Below are positions 8,091 to 17,292 of a DNA stretch of 64,000 bases, piece by piece. Position 1 is the stretch's first letter, and the number at the start of each line of letters is the position of its first letter. The notes beneath the pieces were generated by a model, which was given only the letters and a program-made list of their open reading frames with translations, was not told the origin of the DNA and did no database searches. The stretch is from Massilia sp. BSC265 (GTDB lineage Bacteria > Pseudomonadota > Gammaproteobacteria > Burkholderiales > Burkholderiaceae_D): positions 124,001 through 188,000 of the forward strand of contig NZ_JPXI01000010.1 in the NCBI RefSeq assembly GCF_000740675.1, given 5' to 3'. The position numbers and the translations under genes were made by a program.

Positions 8091-8975
8091 CTAAGTTCGC
8101 AATGGCATAAGACCACTGTCATCGTTGGAACTGATAACCCCTGAAAAATCGAATTCATCCCTTTTTAGCTTATCCAAGAAATCGAGCCGCAGCGCACTTC
8201 CCTGGAATTTTTCACCTTCGAGCAATTGCAGCATAATGTAAAGTGAAAATTTAAGAACAGAGTTCAGCCCCAAACTCCGCGCTTCATCAACTTGTCGTCT
8301 CACGAAATCATATTGTAGAGAAAAAGAATGACTGTTCTCCAAGTAAGAAAAATTCGATCTGATTACGTCCAGTACTTGATCTGCCTCCGACAGATCAACT
8401 AAACGAAATTCTTGCTCCTGAGTTAGCTCTAAGGGAATAAAACGGCCATCTTCAACAGAGAAATTAGAATCAATCTTCACCATGTTCCCATTCCGATCAG
8501 GAAACTGCCATGATTCAGCGACACTCAAAAACGATCTCAATTTCTCAGCCGGTAGAACTTTTATCAACCCTTCTAGTATTCTAGGATCAAAGAAGCGGAG
8601 CATCGCATCCAAATCATTCGAAAGTTTTACATCTAGGCGGATGGCAAGTCGTCTCGCCATCACTTCCAAACGCAGCGGCGAGGAAAGCATGATGACGGAA
8701 GAGGTATAAGTCCCTTCTTTCCCGATCCAATCAAACAGGTTTCGGGGCATCCGCAATTTCCCATTACTACCCGCCAGGACTAGGAGCGGTGCGACTTCCA
8801 GCGCCTGGGACTCTCGCCCACAATCGAACAGACTTACCCATGCTAAAGAACTTCTTGAGAGTTTCGAAACCAGGCCCGGGAGTCCGCCATGATCAATTAA
8901 GAAATAAAGATTTGAGGCCGGAAGGTCTGAAAGTGACTCTTCGGCAATAGCACGAAAATCGATTGAAGTGCTCAT
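8091..8975 (-). CDS. DUF4123 domain T6SS adaptor/chaperone (Tap/TEC-like)
   Basis: This 294-aa protein resembles the DUF4123 adaptors that load effectors on VgrG. The N-terminal part reads LYFLIDHGGLPGLVSKL, then WVSLFDCGRESQALEVAPLL, then a stretch around SSPLRLEVMARRLAIRLDVK and MLRFFDPRIL, which is the family's 'FRFYDPRV' block. The ATG overlaps the vgrG stop by four bases (ATGA), indicating translational coupling with vgrG. An 82-nt gap plus the split immunity gene separate its own stop from the lipase. It probably binds the Tle1-type lipase encoded downstream. Confidence 0.85.
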   Translation of the reverse strand: MSTSIDFRAIAEESLSDLPASNLYFLIDHGGLPGLVSKLSRSSLAWVSLFDCGRESQALEVAPLLVLAGSNGKLRMPRNLFDWIGKEGTYTSSVIMLSSPLRLEVMARRLAIRLDVKLSNDLDAMLRFFDPRILEGLIKVLPAEKLRSFLSVAESWQFPDRNGNMVKIDSNFSVEDGRFIPLELTQEQEFRLVDLSEADQVLDVIRSNFSYLENSHSFSLQYDFVRRQVDEARSLGLNSVLKFSLYIMLQLLEGEKFQGSALRLDFLDKLKRDEFDFSGVISSNDDSGLMPLRT

Positions 8976-11827
8976 GCAGACCTCAAGACAAAAGGTGATC
9001 CGGCATTGCGAGCTTTAATTAGACATTCAACGCAGATGCTTGTAGGTAGAGCGGGAGCTGGGTAAGAGATTCTTGCTGGTTGAAGGAAAGTCTTTTTCCC
9101 AGCATGGATAATGGTCTTGCCAGGGCACTGGACGGTGATGTTTCCGCCATCGACTTTTATTGACGCGCCACCTGCGGTCATCAGCGTGATTGACTTATTG
9201 CTGGCGCAGTCAATGTAAGCGCTAATACTATTAAGCGCGACCGTGTCGCGCGCTTGCATAAGAAATTGATTGCCCTGAGCAGAAAGATCGATCATCTTCT
9301 TTGCAGCAATCAACTCCAAACCTTTGCCAGTATCTCCGGGCTTAATGGTCCCGCCAAGAAAGCCAATAGCTTGTCTTGTGTGCATTCGCATCTGCCCGCC
9401 AGTACTATATTGGCTATCCATCCTGCTTGCCGAAATGAAATTTTCGCCGTTTGACAGCTGCAGGCTTTGCCCGGCATTCATTGCGTAGTCATTCTTCGCT
9501 GAGATCGCGATAAGCGGATCGCATGGATGTGGAACCTTGGCTTCGCTGGCCAGGGTATTCTTAGCGTGAACATCGGCCAGAGCACTGTCATGGCTGTTCC
9601 TATCCACCATGCCAGATGCTGACGTCAGCATTGCACTCAGCGGGGCTGCCTTATTGTTGAGCACACTTCCGTTCGATTTGATTGTCCCGAGAAGCGTTGC
9701 GAAGTTCACTGTTTGATGAGTAGTCGCTGCGAAGCTAAATAGTTTCATAAGCGCTTCTAACTGCTTCAGCAACGCAATACCAGCAGCGTTATCGCCAACT
9801 GTGTCACGTATCGATGTGATATTGGCGGTGTTATAGCTCGATAGGAATAAGCCGGACGCGGCCCGTACTGTGCCATAGGCATCAGTCCGCAACTCTCCAC
9901 CCGTACCCCTGAAACTGCCACGATAGTTATCGGTGGAGTGGATGATGTGTCCGAGATTTAGTTCACTGCCTACATGCCCGCTCTTGAATTGCACCCTGCA
10001 TTGACTGTCTACATCATCAAACAACAGCTGCGAATAGCCGTGGGTGCCGAATCCCTTGCTGCGAATACCCCATTGAGATGCTGGATTCCGATGTCCAACA
10101 CTGGCGCTCGAGGCGCCATGCCAAGCCGGGCTATTCCCACAACTAAGGTTTGTCTGTGCCGACGAAGCATGGTCATTTGCAGTTTCAAAACAGGAAAGAT
10201 CAGCTTCCTTATCGCGCTGACCGCCAGGTGTAGCAACAACTCCCCCTTCACCTCGCCCGTTGTAGAGCGCCCCAACGACTATCGGCCGGTCGATATCGTT
10301 CTCCAGGAACTGCACCAACACTTCCTGTCCAATACGCGGCAGAAATTGCTGCCCCATCCCGCCGCCAGCCGAGCGCTGCGCAACACGCACCCAGCAGGTC
10401 GCCTGCCCACTATCCTGCCAATGGAAGCGAATACGAATCCGTCCTATCCTGTCGCAGTACAACTCATCCGCACCGCTCGGCTCATCATTGCCATCCGCTC
10501 CCACGACAATGGCACTTTGCGCGCCAAAGGCGACCGGCTTTAGATAGGAACCTCCACCCTCCCCCGCCAGACGCGGACGCCAGATGATGTCGCTAGCAAC
10601 CGCGCTGAAGCAATTGCCATAACCAGTCTCCCGCGCCTGCGCAATCGCCAGCTCCAGGTCTTCAGGCATACCCTCCCGCGTCAGCTCTTCCAGCAACTCC
10701 GGAATCGGCCCGAACAACTCCGCCAGCGCATGCTGCGTCGCCGGCGGCATATTGTTGACGCCAATACTGAACACCCGCAGCACAGTGAACGCCGCCGACT
10801 CACCCAACTGCTGCAGCGGCGCGCCAAGCACCTGCAATCGCGTCCCGGCCCGCAAGGTCCTTACACTCGAGCGCCCCCGCCAGATCTGCCCCCGCGCCTC
10901 CTGCTCCTGCATGCGCAGGTCCGCGTGATGCTGCGCCTGGCGCCAGTCCGCACAGGCATACTGCCCCGGCACCTCGAAGCTCTCCAGCTCCGGCAACTTG
11001 CCGTACGTGTAATGCGACGGTGAACTCGCCCCGACCACCTGCTTGGACTTGTAGTCATAGCTGAGCAAAGTCGTCAGGGAAGCATGCAAGCGCCGCTCCG
11101 CCGACAAGGCTTGGACACTGTCCGACTCCTCCACCGAACGGGCACCGTGGAAGCGCACGCCGCCCAGCGCAGCGCTGCCGGCATCCTCCGGCACTGCGCA
11201 CCGTTGGCTGCTATCGGCAAACAGCACAAGCCCCGGGCCCTTCCCAGTCTGCTCGATCCGCCAGCACAGCCCCTCCTCGGCCAGCAGCCGCCGCACGAAG
11301 TCGAGATCGGATTCCCGGTACTGGCAGCAGTAACTGCGCGGCGACACCTCCGCCAGGAATGGCCCGGTATCCTCGCTCCAGCGCCAGCGCGCCAGCGGCA
11401 GGTAGGCTTCGAACACCGCATCGACGATCTCGGCGACACGCTTGTCCTGCCACACCCGGCTATTACGCACATGTTCGAGACGCCACAGCCAGGACGCAAT
11501 CCGAATGCGGTAACGCGCCAGCCCGCCATCACTGCCGAGCATGGCTGCCTCGCAAATCTCGCCGGAAAAACGCTCCCGCGTTCCACCTGCGAGACAGATT
11601 TCGAACACTGCCGGCTGCCCCAGCAAGGCATCGAGCTCCAGGCAAGCATCGGTCGACAGCGCGATCACATCCCGCGCCCCCACCTCCTGCACGGCGTCGT
11701 CCGCAACAAACGCTTCAACCAGTAGCCCGGTTTCCTCGCGATGGCCAATCTTGAGCTCATACAGCCTGCTTGTGCTGCTGAATTCAGCCAGGGCGGCGAA
11801 GATATGGTCCGTCAGCGTCGTGCTCAT
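8972..11827 (-). CDS. vgrG: Type VI secretion tip protein VgrG with C-terminal DUF2345 domain
   Basis: This protein of about 951 aa has the order expected of an extended VgrG. A gp27-like N-terminal half is followed by the gp5/OB-fold segment (DRIGRIRIRFHWQDSG, then CWVRVAQRSAGGGMGQQFLP and GQEVLVQFLENDIDRPIVVG). A DUF2345 beta-helical tail (GKGLELIAAKKMIDLSAQG, KSITLMTAGGASIKVDGG) ends in SICVECLIKARNAGSPF, with a CxxC pair. I chose the ATG at 11827 (MSTTLTDHIFAAL); a GTG at 11869 is in frame. It heads the minus-strand module vgrG, DUF4123, DUF3304, Tle1. No T6SS sheath or baseplate genes are in the window, so this is an auxiliary cargo island served by an apparatus encoded elsewhere. Confidence 0.93.
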   Translation of the reverse strand: MSTTLTDHIFAALAEFSSTSRLYELKIGHREETGLLVEAFVADDAVQEVGARDVIALSTDACLELDALLGQPAVFEICLAGGTRERFSGEICEAAMLGSDGGLARYRIRIASWLWRLEHVRNSRVWQDKRVAEIVDAVFEAYLPLARWRWSEDTGPFLAEVSPRSYCCQYRESDLDFVRRLLAEEGLCWRIEQTGKGPGLVLFADSSQRCAVPEDAGSAALGGVRFHGARSVEESDSVQALSAERRLHASLTTLLSYDYKSKQVVGASSPSHYTYGKLPELESFEVPGQYACADWRQAQHHADLRMQEQEARGQIWRGRSSVRTLRAGTRLQVLGAPLQQLGESAAFTVLRVFSIGVNNMPPATQHALAELFGPIPELLEELTREGMPEDLELAIAQARETGYGNCFSAVASDIIWRPRLAGEGGGSYLKPVAFGAQSAIVVGADGNDEPSGADELYCDRIGRIRIRFHWQDSGQATCWVRVAQRSAGGGMGQQFLPRIGQEVLVQFLENDIDRPIVVGALYNGRGEGGVVATPGGQRDKEADLSCFETANDHASSAQTNLSCGNSPAWHGASSASVGHRNPASQWGIRSKGFGTHGYSQLLFDDVDSQCRVQFKSGHVGSELNLGHIIHSTDNYRGSFRGTGGELRTDAYGTVRAASGLFLSSYNTANITSIRDTVGDNAAGIALLKQLEALMKLFSFAATTHQTVNFATLLGTIKSNGSVLNNKAAPLSAMLTSASGMVDRNSHDSALADVHAKNTLASEAKVPHPCDPLIAISAKNDYAMNAGQSLQLSNGENFISASRMDSQYSTGGQMRMHTRQAIGFLGGTIKPGDTGKGLELIAAKKMIDLSAQGNQFLMQARDTVALNSISAYIDCASNKSITLMTAGGASIKVDGGNITVQCPGKTIIHAGKKTFLQPARISYPAPALPTSICVECLIKARNAGSPFVLRSA

Positions 11828-12012
11828 ACCGTAAGGATTCCTTGTGGACTCGGCAGCCGAAGCCACCACGATATAGGCAGTCCAACAGGAAATTCTTGCG
11901 CAGCATCATCACTTGCAGGGCCGCGCCAAGCAAACGCGTCCATGCCGTACAAAACCTTAAGCTAGTGACAAGCCTTCTCGGTACGTGCTGCTCCGAAACG
12001 AAACGCCGACAG

Positions 12013-13296
12013 TCATCGGCCGAACAGTCCGCGCGTCAGCACGTCGACCACCCCTTTGGTCACGGCTTCCGTCACGCCCGCTTTGGCCGGCGCTTGGGTC
12101 TTCTTTTCTTCCGGCGCCCCCTCCTGCTCCACCATGGCGGCTTGCATTGCTGCCCCCATGCCCGGCATCAGCGACGCGACCGACTTCAGCCGCACCTTGA
12201 CGTTCCATTGCGGTTCCCAGGTGACTTTTGGATCCTTCGGCCGCGGCGGATACGCCATGTTCAGCTCTTCGCCATAGGCAATGACACGCGACATCGCCAT
12301 CGGGCCGACGGCTTCCTTCGGCGCCATGCATTCGGTTGCCCCGGCAGGCAGCAGCACCTTTTCTTTTTGCCACTTGCTGATGGAGCCGTTCGGCTGGTAG
12401 TTCACCAGACCCATGCCCATGTCCGGCAGCTCGCTCGAGGTCCAGTACACCATCTCCATTTCGCCCGCCTCGCCCTTGCCGGCGTCGCGCATGCCCATCG
12501 ACTGCACGAACCAGCCACTGGCCTGCCGCATCGGCTTCCACTTGAACAGCACAGCCTTGTCGTCCTCATCGCGGCTTGCCTCGACGGCAGGCATCAGGTC
12601 GTGCTGGGCGTCGATATTGAACTTGAAGCCGTCCACCACGCCAGCACCGGCAAAGCCGTGCTCCCCCACCAGCGACGCGCCGTCCGGCAGGCGACGGGTG
12701 TCGTTCTTGTTCGGCCAGCCCGGGCGTCCGGGCGCTGGTTGCGGCACCCGGGAAGTGGCGCTGCGGTTCTGGAAGAATTTGCCGAACTGTTTAGGATCCA
12801 TCTTGGCGAGATCGAGCACCAGCGGCTGTCCCTTGCGTACCTCCGCCCCGCAACCCCAGTAGAGATACATTTTCCCTTTCGGCATCTCGAACTTCGTCGG
12901 TTCCGGGTCCGTGTCGTCATATGCGGGCACGTCTGCCGGCCCCTGGTCCGGCGCCAGCAGGTTCAGCACGGGCCCCAGCTTCGCGCCGGCCGGCACGCTC
13001 TGCGTTGCCGTCGTCAGCTTGCTGTTGTTGCGGGTGAGGAGCGTGACATCCATCCAGCGCCCTGGGCTCTGGGCCTGGGTCATGCCGAAGGTATTGTCAC
13101 TGGCTTTGGCCCCAAACATGGCCCCCATCAAGCCGCCCGCACCGCCGGGCATCTGCATGCCGCCGGAGAAAGTGGCGAGGTCGATGTAAGCCTGGCTGAC
13201 AGGCGGCTTGACCTTCTGCACCGGCTGCGCGGCAAGGACGGAAGGCAGGGCAAACAGGCCCGAAACAGCAAGCGCTAGGTGTTTTGGCAAGAACAT
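12013..13296 (-). CDS. Exported protein of unknown function (427 aa)
   Basis: I do not recognise the family. A clear signal peptide is present (MFLPKHLALAVSGLFALPS, cleavage near VLAAQ). The mature protein has a Gly/Met-rich loop (GGMQMPGGAGGLMGAMFG), a segment MYLYWGCGAEVRKGQPLVLD, and a conserved-looking region around WFVQSMGMRDAGKGEAGEME. It ends in a Lys/Ala-rich tail. AGGAAG lies four bases before the ATG. Codon use is high-GC like the core genome and unlike the adjoining T6SS module, so it is probably resident rather than part of the imported cargo. It is transcribed away from the second tRNA-Lys. Confidence 0.75.
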   Translation of the reverse strand: MFLPKHLALAVSGLFALPSVLAAQPVQKVKPPVSQAYIDLATFSGGMQMPGGAGGLMGAMFGAKASDNTFGMTQAQSPGRWMDVTLLTRNNSKLTTATQSVPAGAKLGPVLNLLAPDQGPADVPAYDDTDPEPTKFEMPKGKMYLYWGCGAEVRKGQPLVLDLAKMDPKQFGKFFQNRSATSRVPQPAPGRPGWPNKNDTRRLPDGASLVGEHGFAGAGVVDGFKFNIDAQHDLMPAVEASRDEDDKAVLFKWKPMRQASGWFVQSMGMRDAGKGEAGEMEMVYWTSSELPDMGMGLVNYQPNGSISKWQKEKVLLPAGATECMAPKEAVGPMAMSRVIAYGEELNMAYPPRPKDPKVTWEPQWNVKVRLKSVASLMPGMGAAMQAAMVEQEGAPEEKKTQAPAKAGVTEAVTKGVVDVLTRGLFGR

Positions 13297-13431
13297 GGGG
13301 CTTCCTATGAAGTGGTATCCGGTAGCGAGCAATTTTGCTGGCATGCCTGTATCCAGCCCATCCCCCCGGGAGGGGGAACTTGGCGCATCGGGCTTGCCGC
13401 CCTGTCGCGCCAACAAATTGAAACGAAGCAC

Positions 13432-13460
13432 TTGGATATTCGCGCAAACGCCGCTATAAT
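13432..13460 (+). promoter_or_regulatory. Sigma-70-type promoter of tRNA-Lys copy 2
   Basis: TTGGAT (13432-13437) and a perfect TATAAT (13455-13460) are separated by 17 bp. They are placed 12 bases before the tRNA. Confidence 0.75.
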
Positions 13461-13472
13461 CTTGGCTTCTTC

Positions 13473-13548
13473 GGGTCGTTAGCTCAGTTGGTAGAGCAGC
13501 GGACTTTTAATCCGTTGGTCGCTGGTTCGAGCCCAGCACGGCCTACCA
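13473..13548 (+). tRNA. tRNA-Lys(UUU), copy 2
   Basis: This 76-nt cloverleaf is identical base for base to the copy at 5210-5285, with anticodon TTT and encoded CCA. It has its own promoter and terminator. With the first copy it brackets the T6SS cargo module. Confidence 0.97.
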
Positions 13549-13562
13549 AAGATTCAGCAAGG

Positions 13563-13600
13563 AAGGCGTCATGAGAAATCGTGACGCCTTTTTTGTTTTT
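13563..13600 (+). terminator. Rho-independent terminator after tRNA-Lys copy 2
   Basis: A 12-bp stem (13563-13574 with 13579-13590) closes a GAAA tetraloop and is followed by TTTTTTGTTTTT. Compared with the copy-1 terminator, stem changes keep the pairing. Confidence 0.92.
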
Positions 13601-13677
13601 CGCGCTTGTTTTTCTCGTCATATTGCTGTCATCCCTGCCTCCTATGCTGTCGGTTTTTCAACTCAGGAAATCCGACA

Positions 13678-15324
13678 ATGCCGTTTCTCGACCTCGCCGC
13701 TCCTCCGACCACCCTGCGCGTCCTCGGCGCCGCCATGCTTGCCGCCGGCCTCCTTGCCGGTTGCGGTGGCAGCGATGACGACGAAGAACTGACGCCCAGG
13801 ACGCTGACGATGGAGAAGATCGGCAGCTACAACGGCGGCAAGGCCGGCGCGGCCGAGATCACCGCCTTCGATGCCGCCAGCAAGCGCCTGTTCGTGGTCA
13901 ACGGCGCCAACGGCACCGTCGACGTCCTGGACCTTTCCACGCCGTCCGCGCCCAGGTTGCTCAGCACCATCAGCGTCGCCGGCCTCGGTGCGGGCGTGAA
14001 CAGCGTCGCCATCCATGACGGCCTGGTCGCGCTCGCCATCGAATCCTCGCCCAAGACCAATCCCGGCACGGTCGCCTTCTACAATGCCGCCGACCTGAAA
14101 CTGCTTAACAGCGTGCGCGTCGGCGCCCAACCCGACATGCTCACCTTTACCCCGGACGGCCGCACCGTGCTGGTTGCCAATGAAGGCGAACCGAACAGCT
14201 ATGGCCAGGCGGACTCCGTCGATCCGGAAGGCTCGATCAGCGTGATCACCGTCAACCGCGGGGGCACGCCGACCGTCGCCACCGCCGACTTCCGCGCCTT
14301 CAACGGCCAGGAAGCCGCGCTGCGCAGCCAGGGCATCCGCATCTACGGCCCGGGGGCCAGCGCGGCCCAGGACTTCGAACCGGAATACATCGCCACCAGC
14401 GAAGACGGCCGCACCGCATATGTCACCCTGCAGGAAAACAATGCGGTCGCCATCGTCGACGTCGCCACCGCCAAGGTCACCGCGATCAAGCCGCTCGGCA
14501 CCAAGAACCACAACCTGGCCGGCATGGGCATGGATGTCTCGGACGAAGACGGCGGCACCAATACCAACAGCGGCAGCCCGTCGGTGAAAATCGCTCCGCA
14601 GCCGGTGAAAGGCATGTACCTGCCCGACGCGATCGCCCGCTTTACGGTGGACGGCACCTCCTATCTGGTCACCGCCAATGAAGGCGATGCGCGCGCCGAC
14701 TGGCCAGGCTTCAACGAAGAGACGCGGGTACGTGCTCACTGCACGGCCGGCCTCGACCCGGCCGTGTTCGGCAATGCCGCCAACCAGATCTTCGATTCGA
14801 ACCTGGGCCGCCTGCGCATCACCACCACGCCGAACGGCGGCAGCACCGGCAAGAACGCGGCCGGCCAATGCACCGAGCTGTACAGCTTCGGCGCCCGCTC
14901 CTTCTCGATCTGGGACACCAACCTGAACCGCGTGTACGACTCGGGCGACGAGTTCGAACAGAAGACCGTGTCGCTGCCGAACGCCCGCTTCAATGCCAGC
15001 AACGACAACAACGAGCTCGACGGCCGCAGCGCGTCCAAGGGTCCGGAACCGGAAGGCGTGGTGGTCGGCCGTTTCGGCAACAAGACCTATGCCTTCATCG
15101 GCCTGGAACGAATCGGCGGCGTGATGGTGTACGACGTGAGCAAGCCTGCGGCAGCGAGCTTCGTCACTTACCTCAACTCTCGTACCAACGACACCGGGGA
15201 TCGCGGTCCGGAAGGCCTGACTTTGATTCCGGCGAAGCAGTCACCGAACAACAAGCCGCTGCTGGTGGTCGGTAACGAGACGAGCGGCACGACCGCCATC
15301 CTGCAAATCAACCTCAGCTACTGA
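13678..15324 (+). CDS. Choice-of-anchor I family lipoprotein (beta-propeller)
   Basis: This 548-aa protein has a lipoprotein signal; the lipobox LLAGC precedes an acidic linker (GGSDDDEELTP). The body is a repeat-rich beta-propeller: FDAASKRLFVVNGANGTVDV, PDMLTFTPDGRTVLVANEGEP, FEPEYIATSEDGRTAYVTLQ and YLVTANEGDARADWPGF. It ends RGPEGLTLIP...LLVVGNETSGTTAILQI. This is the pattern of 'choice-of-anchor I' proteins, sometimes labelled alkaline-phosphatase-like. AGGAAA lies nine bases before the ATG. The gene starts about 80 nt after the tRNA terminator. It is predicted to be surface or periplasmic, with the enzymatic role uncertain. Confidence 0.85.
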   Translation: MPFLDLAAPPTTLRVLGAAMLAAGLLAGCGGSDDDEELTPRTLTMEKIGSYNGGKAGAAEITAFDAASKRLFVVNGANGTVDVLDLSTPSAPRLLSTISVAGLGAGVNSVAIHDGLVALAIESSPKTNPGTVAFYNAADLKLLNSVRVGAQPDMLTFTPDGRTVLVANEGEPNSYGQADSVDPEGSISVITVNRGGTPTVATADFRAFNGQEAALRSQGIRIYGPGASAAQDFEPEYIATSEDGRTAYVTLQENNAVAIVDVATAKVTAIKPLGTKNHNLAGMGMDVSDEDGGTNTNSGSPSVKIAPQPVKGMYLPDAIARFTVDGTSYLVTANEGDARADWPGFNEETRVRAHCTAGLDPAVFGNAANQIFDSNLGRLRITTTPNGGSTGKNAAGQCTELYSFGARSFSIWDTNLNRVYDSGDEFEQKTVSLPNARFNASNDNNELDGRSASKGPEPEGVVVGRFGNKTYAFIGLERIGGVMVYDVSKPAAASFVTYLNSRTNDTGDRGPEGLTLIPAKQSPNNKPLLVVGNETSGTTAILQINLSY

Positions 15325-15345
15325 TCCCGCAACAGGGTTGAAAGT

Positions 15346-15376
15346 GGAAATGCCAGCCATGACGGTTGGCATTTCC
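15346..15376. other. Strong intergenic hairpin without T-run
   Basis: Perfect 10-bp arms GGAAATGCCA and TGGCATTTCC enclose 11 nt, between the lipoprotein stop and the YigZ gene. It may act as a transcript-end or stability element; it lacks the T-run of a classical terminator. Confidence 0.55.
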
Positions 15377-15401
15377 TCCGGCGCCGCCGATAATCGGCGC
15401 C

Positions 15402-15992
15402 ATGCCACACACCATCGCTTCCCCCGTCCACGTCGAACTCGTCATCAAGAAGAGCCGCTTCCTCGCCTGCGTCCAGCCAATGCCAGATAGGGCCGGCGCC
15501 CAGCAGGTCGTCGCCAGCCTGCGCGCCGGGCATCCCGGCGCCGCCCACGTCTGCTGGGCCCTGCTGGCCGGTGGCCAGTCGGCCGCGGTCGACGACGGCG
15601 AGCCGAGCGGTACCGCCGGCCGTCCGATGCTCGACGTGCTGCGCCACCAGGACCTGGAAGGCGTGCTGGCCACCGTGGTACGCTACTTCGGCGGGGTCAA
15701 GCTGGGTGCGGGCGGACTGGTGCGCGCCTACACCGACAGCGTGGCGCAGGCCCTGCTGCAGGCCCAAAAGGTGCCGATCATCAAGCTGCAGGGGCTGCGC
15801 TGCACCGCGCCCTATGCGCTCGAAGGGATGGTGCGGCGCGAACTCGATGCCGCCGGCGCCCGCCTGGACGCGGTGGCGCATGGCGACGAGGTGCTGTTCG
15901 ACTTCAGCCTGCCCGCGCAGCACGCCGCCGCGCTGCGTACCCGGCTCGACAATGCCGGTCACGGCCGTATCGCTTGGCCGAAAGTCGATTAG
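15402..15992 (+). CDS. YigZ/IMPACT family protein
   Basis: This 196-aa protein matches the UPF0029/IMPACT family. The N-terminal half shows VELVIKKSRFLACVQPM and the signature DDGEPSGTAGRPMLDVL. The next block, VRYFGGVKLGAGGLVRAY, is the family's most conserved stretch, and a DUF1949-like C-terminal half follows. The family is linked to ribosome or translation quality control, but the biochemical role in bacteria is unsettled. The first ATG of the conserved protein is at 15402; an upstream ATG at 15366 would add a non-conserved leader. Confidence 0.9.
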   Translation: MPHTIASPVHVELVIKKSRFLACVQPMPDRAGAQQVVASLRAGHPGAAHVCWALLAGGQSAAVDDGEPSGTAGRPMLDVLRHQDLEGVLATVVRYFGGVKLGAGGLVRAYTDSVAQALLQAQKVPIIKLQGLRCTAPYALEGMVRRELDAAGARLDAVAHGDEVLFDFSLPAQHAAALRTRLDNAGHGRIAWPKVD

Positions 15993-16116
15993 GAGTAGTC
16001 GGTATCTTGCTTGTATTACATATCCGGTCGCTATACCTGACATCACGACACAAAAGCGGACCAAGCGGATATCGCGCGCTATAGTGGCCGGTCCACTTCG
16101 CCACTTCCAGCGCATT

Positions 16117-17292
16117 TTGATCAAGAAAAGTCTTCTTCCCCTCGCCCTGGGCGGCTTCGGCATTGGCATGACCGAATTCGTCATCATGGGCATCCTGCCC
16201 GATATCGCCGGCGGCCTGCAGATCAGCATCCCGCAAGCCGGCTACCTCATCACGGCCTATGCGCTCGGCGTCGTGGTCGGTGCGCCGACCCTGGTGAGCC
16301 TGATGGCGCACCGCCCGCCGCGCAACGTGCTGATCTGGTTCATGGCGATATTCACACTGTTCAATGCGATGTCGGCCTTCTCCCCGAACTTCGAGGTAAT
16401 GATGCTGTCGCGCTTCATGGCCGGCCTGCCGCACGGCGCCTTCTTCGGTGTCGGTTCCGTTGTCGCCAGCCGCCTGGCCGACGAGGGCAAGGTAGCCGCG
16501 GCCCTGGCGACCATGTTCACCGGCCTGACGCTCGCCAACGTGGTGGGTGTGCCGGCAGGCACCTGGCTCGGCCATAACATGAGTTGGCGCGCCGTGTTCC
16601 TGGTGGTGGCGGCGATCGGCCTGGCCACGGTGCTGGCCCTGCGCCAGCTGGTGCCCTATATCGAAGCCAAGGGGCGGACCAGCCTGAAGCAGGACTTGCG
16701 CATCTTCCGCAATCCGGCCCTGTGGCTGGCGCTGGCCATCACCTCGATCGGCACCGGCGGCTTCTTCGCCTTCTTCAGCTATATTGCGCCGCTGTTGACC
16801 GAAGTCAGCGGTTTCAAGCCGGCGACCATCCCGATCGTGATGACCGTGGTCGGCGTCGGCATGACGGTCGGCGTGAACCTGGGCGGGCGCCTGGCCGACC
16901 GCGTGCCGCCGCTGCAAGCCATCCTGATCCTGCTGGGCACCATGACTGCCCTGCTGCTGTGCAATGGCCTGTTCGCGGGCTCGCAGGCTGCCATGCTGGT
17001 GCTGGCCTTTGCCACCGGCGCCAATGCGCTGGCGCTGGGTCCGCCGATCCAGATGCTGCTGATGGCGCACTCGCGCCAAGCGGAAATGCTGGGCTCCTCG
17101 CTGGGGCAATCGGGCTTCAATATCGGCAATGCCCTAGGTGCCTTCCTCGGCGGCATCCCGCTGACCCTGGGCTATTCCTACGCCTCGCCGCAGTGGGTCG
17201 CAGCCGGGCTGGCCCTGTCGGGCGTCCTGCTGGCCATGGCGATGCTGGCACAGGGCCGTGCCCAGGCGCGTCTCGCCGCCTCAGGCAGCTAA
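16117..17292 (+). CDS. Major facilitator superfamily transporter (DHA1-type, YdhP/arabinose-efflux-like)
   Basis: This protein of about 391 aa has 12 predicted membrane segments. It opens IKKSLLPLALGGFGIGMTEF followed by VIMGILPDIA, characteristic of the YdhP-like sugar/drug efflux subgroup. Motif A-like and mid-protein motifs follow (LSRFMAGLPHGAFFGVGSVV; MFTGLTLANVVGVPAGTWLG). No ATG fits the N-terminus. I used a TTG at 16117; a GTG at 16084 is in frame. The 3' end overlaps the convergent hydrolase gene by 12 nt. The substrate is unknown. Confidence 0.82.
   Translation: MIKKSLLPLALGGFGIGMTEFVIMGILPDIAGGLQISIPQAGYLITAYALGVVVGAPTLVSLMAHRPPRNVLIWFMAIFTLFNAMSAFSPNFEVMMLSRFMAGLPHGAFFGVGSVVASRLADEGKVAAALATMFTGLTLANVVGVPAGTWLGHNMSWRAVFLVVAAIGLATVLALRQLVPYIEAKGRTSLKQDLRIFRNPALWLALAITSIGTGGFFAFFSYIAPLLTEVSGFKPATIPIVMTVVGVGMTVGVNLGGRLADRVPPLQAILILLGTMTALLLCNGLFAGSQAAMLVLAFATGANALALGPPIQMLLMAHSRQAEMLGSSLGQSGFNIGNALGAFLGGIPLTLGYSYASPQWVAAGLALSGVLLAMAMLAQGRAQARLAASGS

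Noticed and set aside
13663..14868. 401-codon open frame on the minus strand opposite the choice-of-anchor lipoprotein
   Set aside because: The plus strand has a lipobox, ribosome site and family repeats; the minus frame is compositionally biased.
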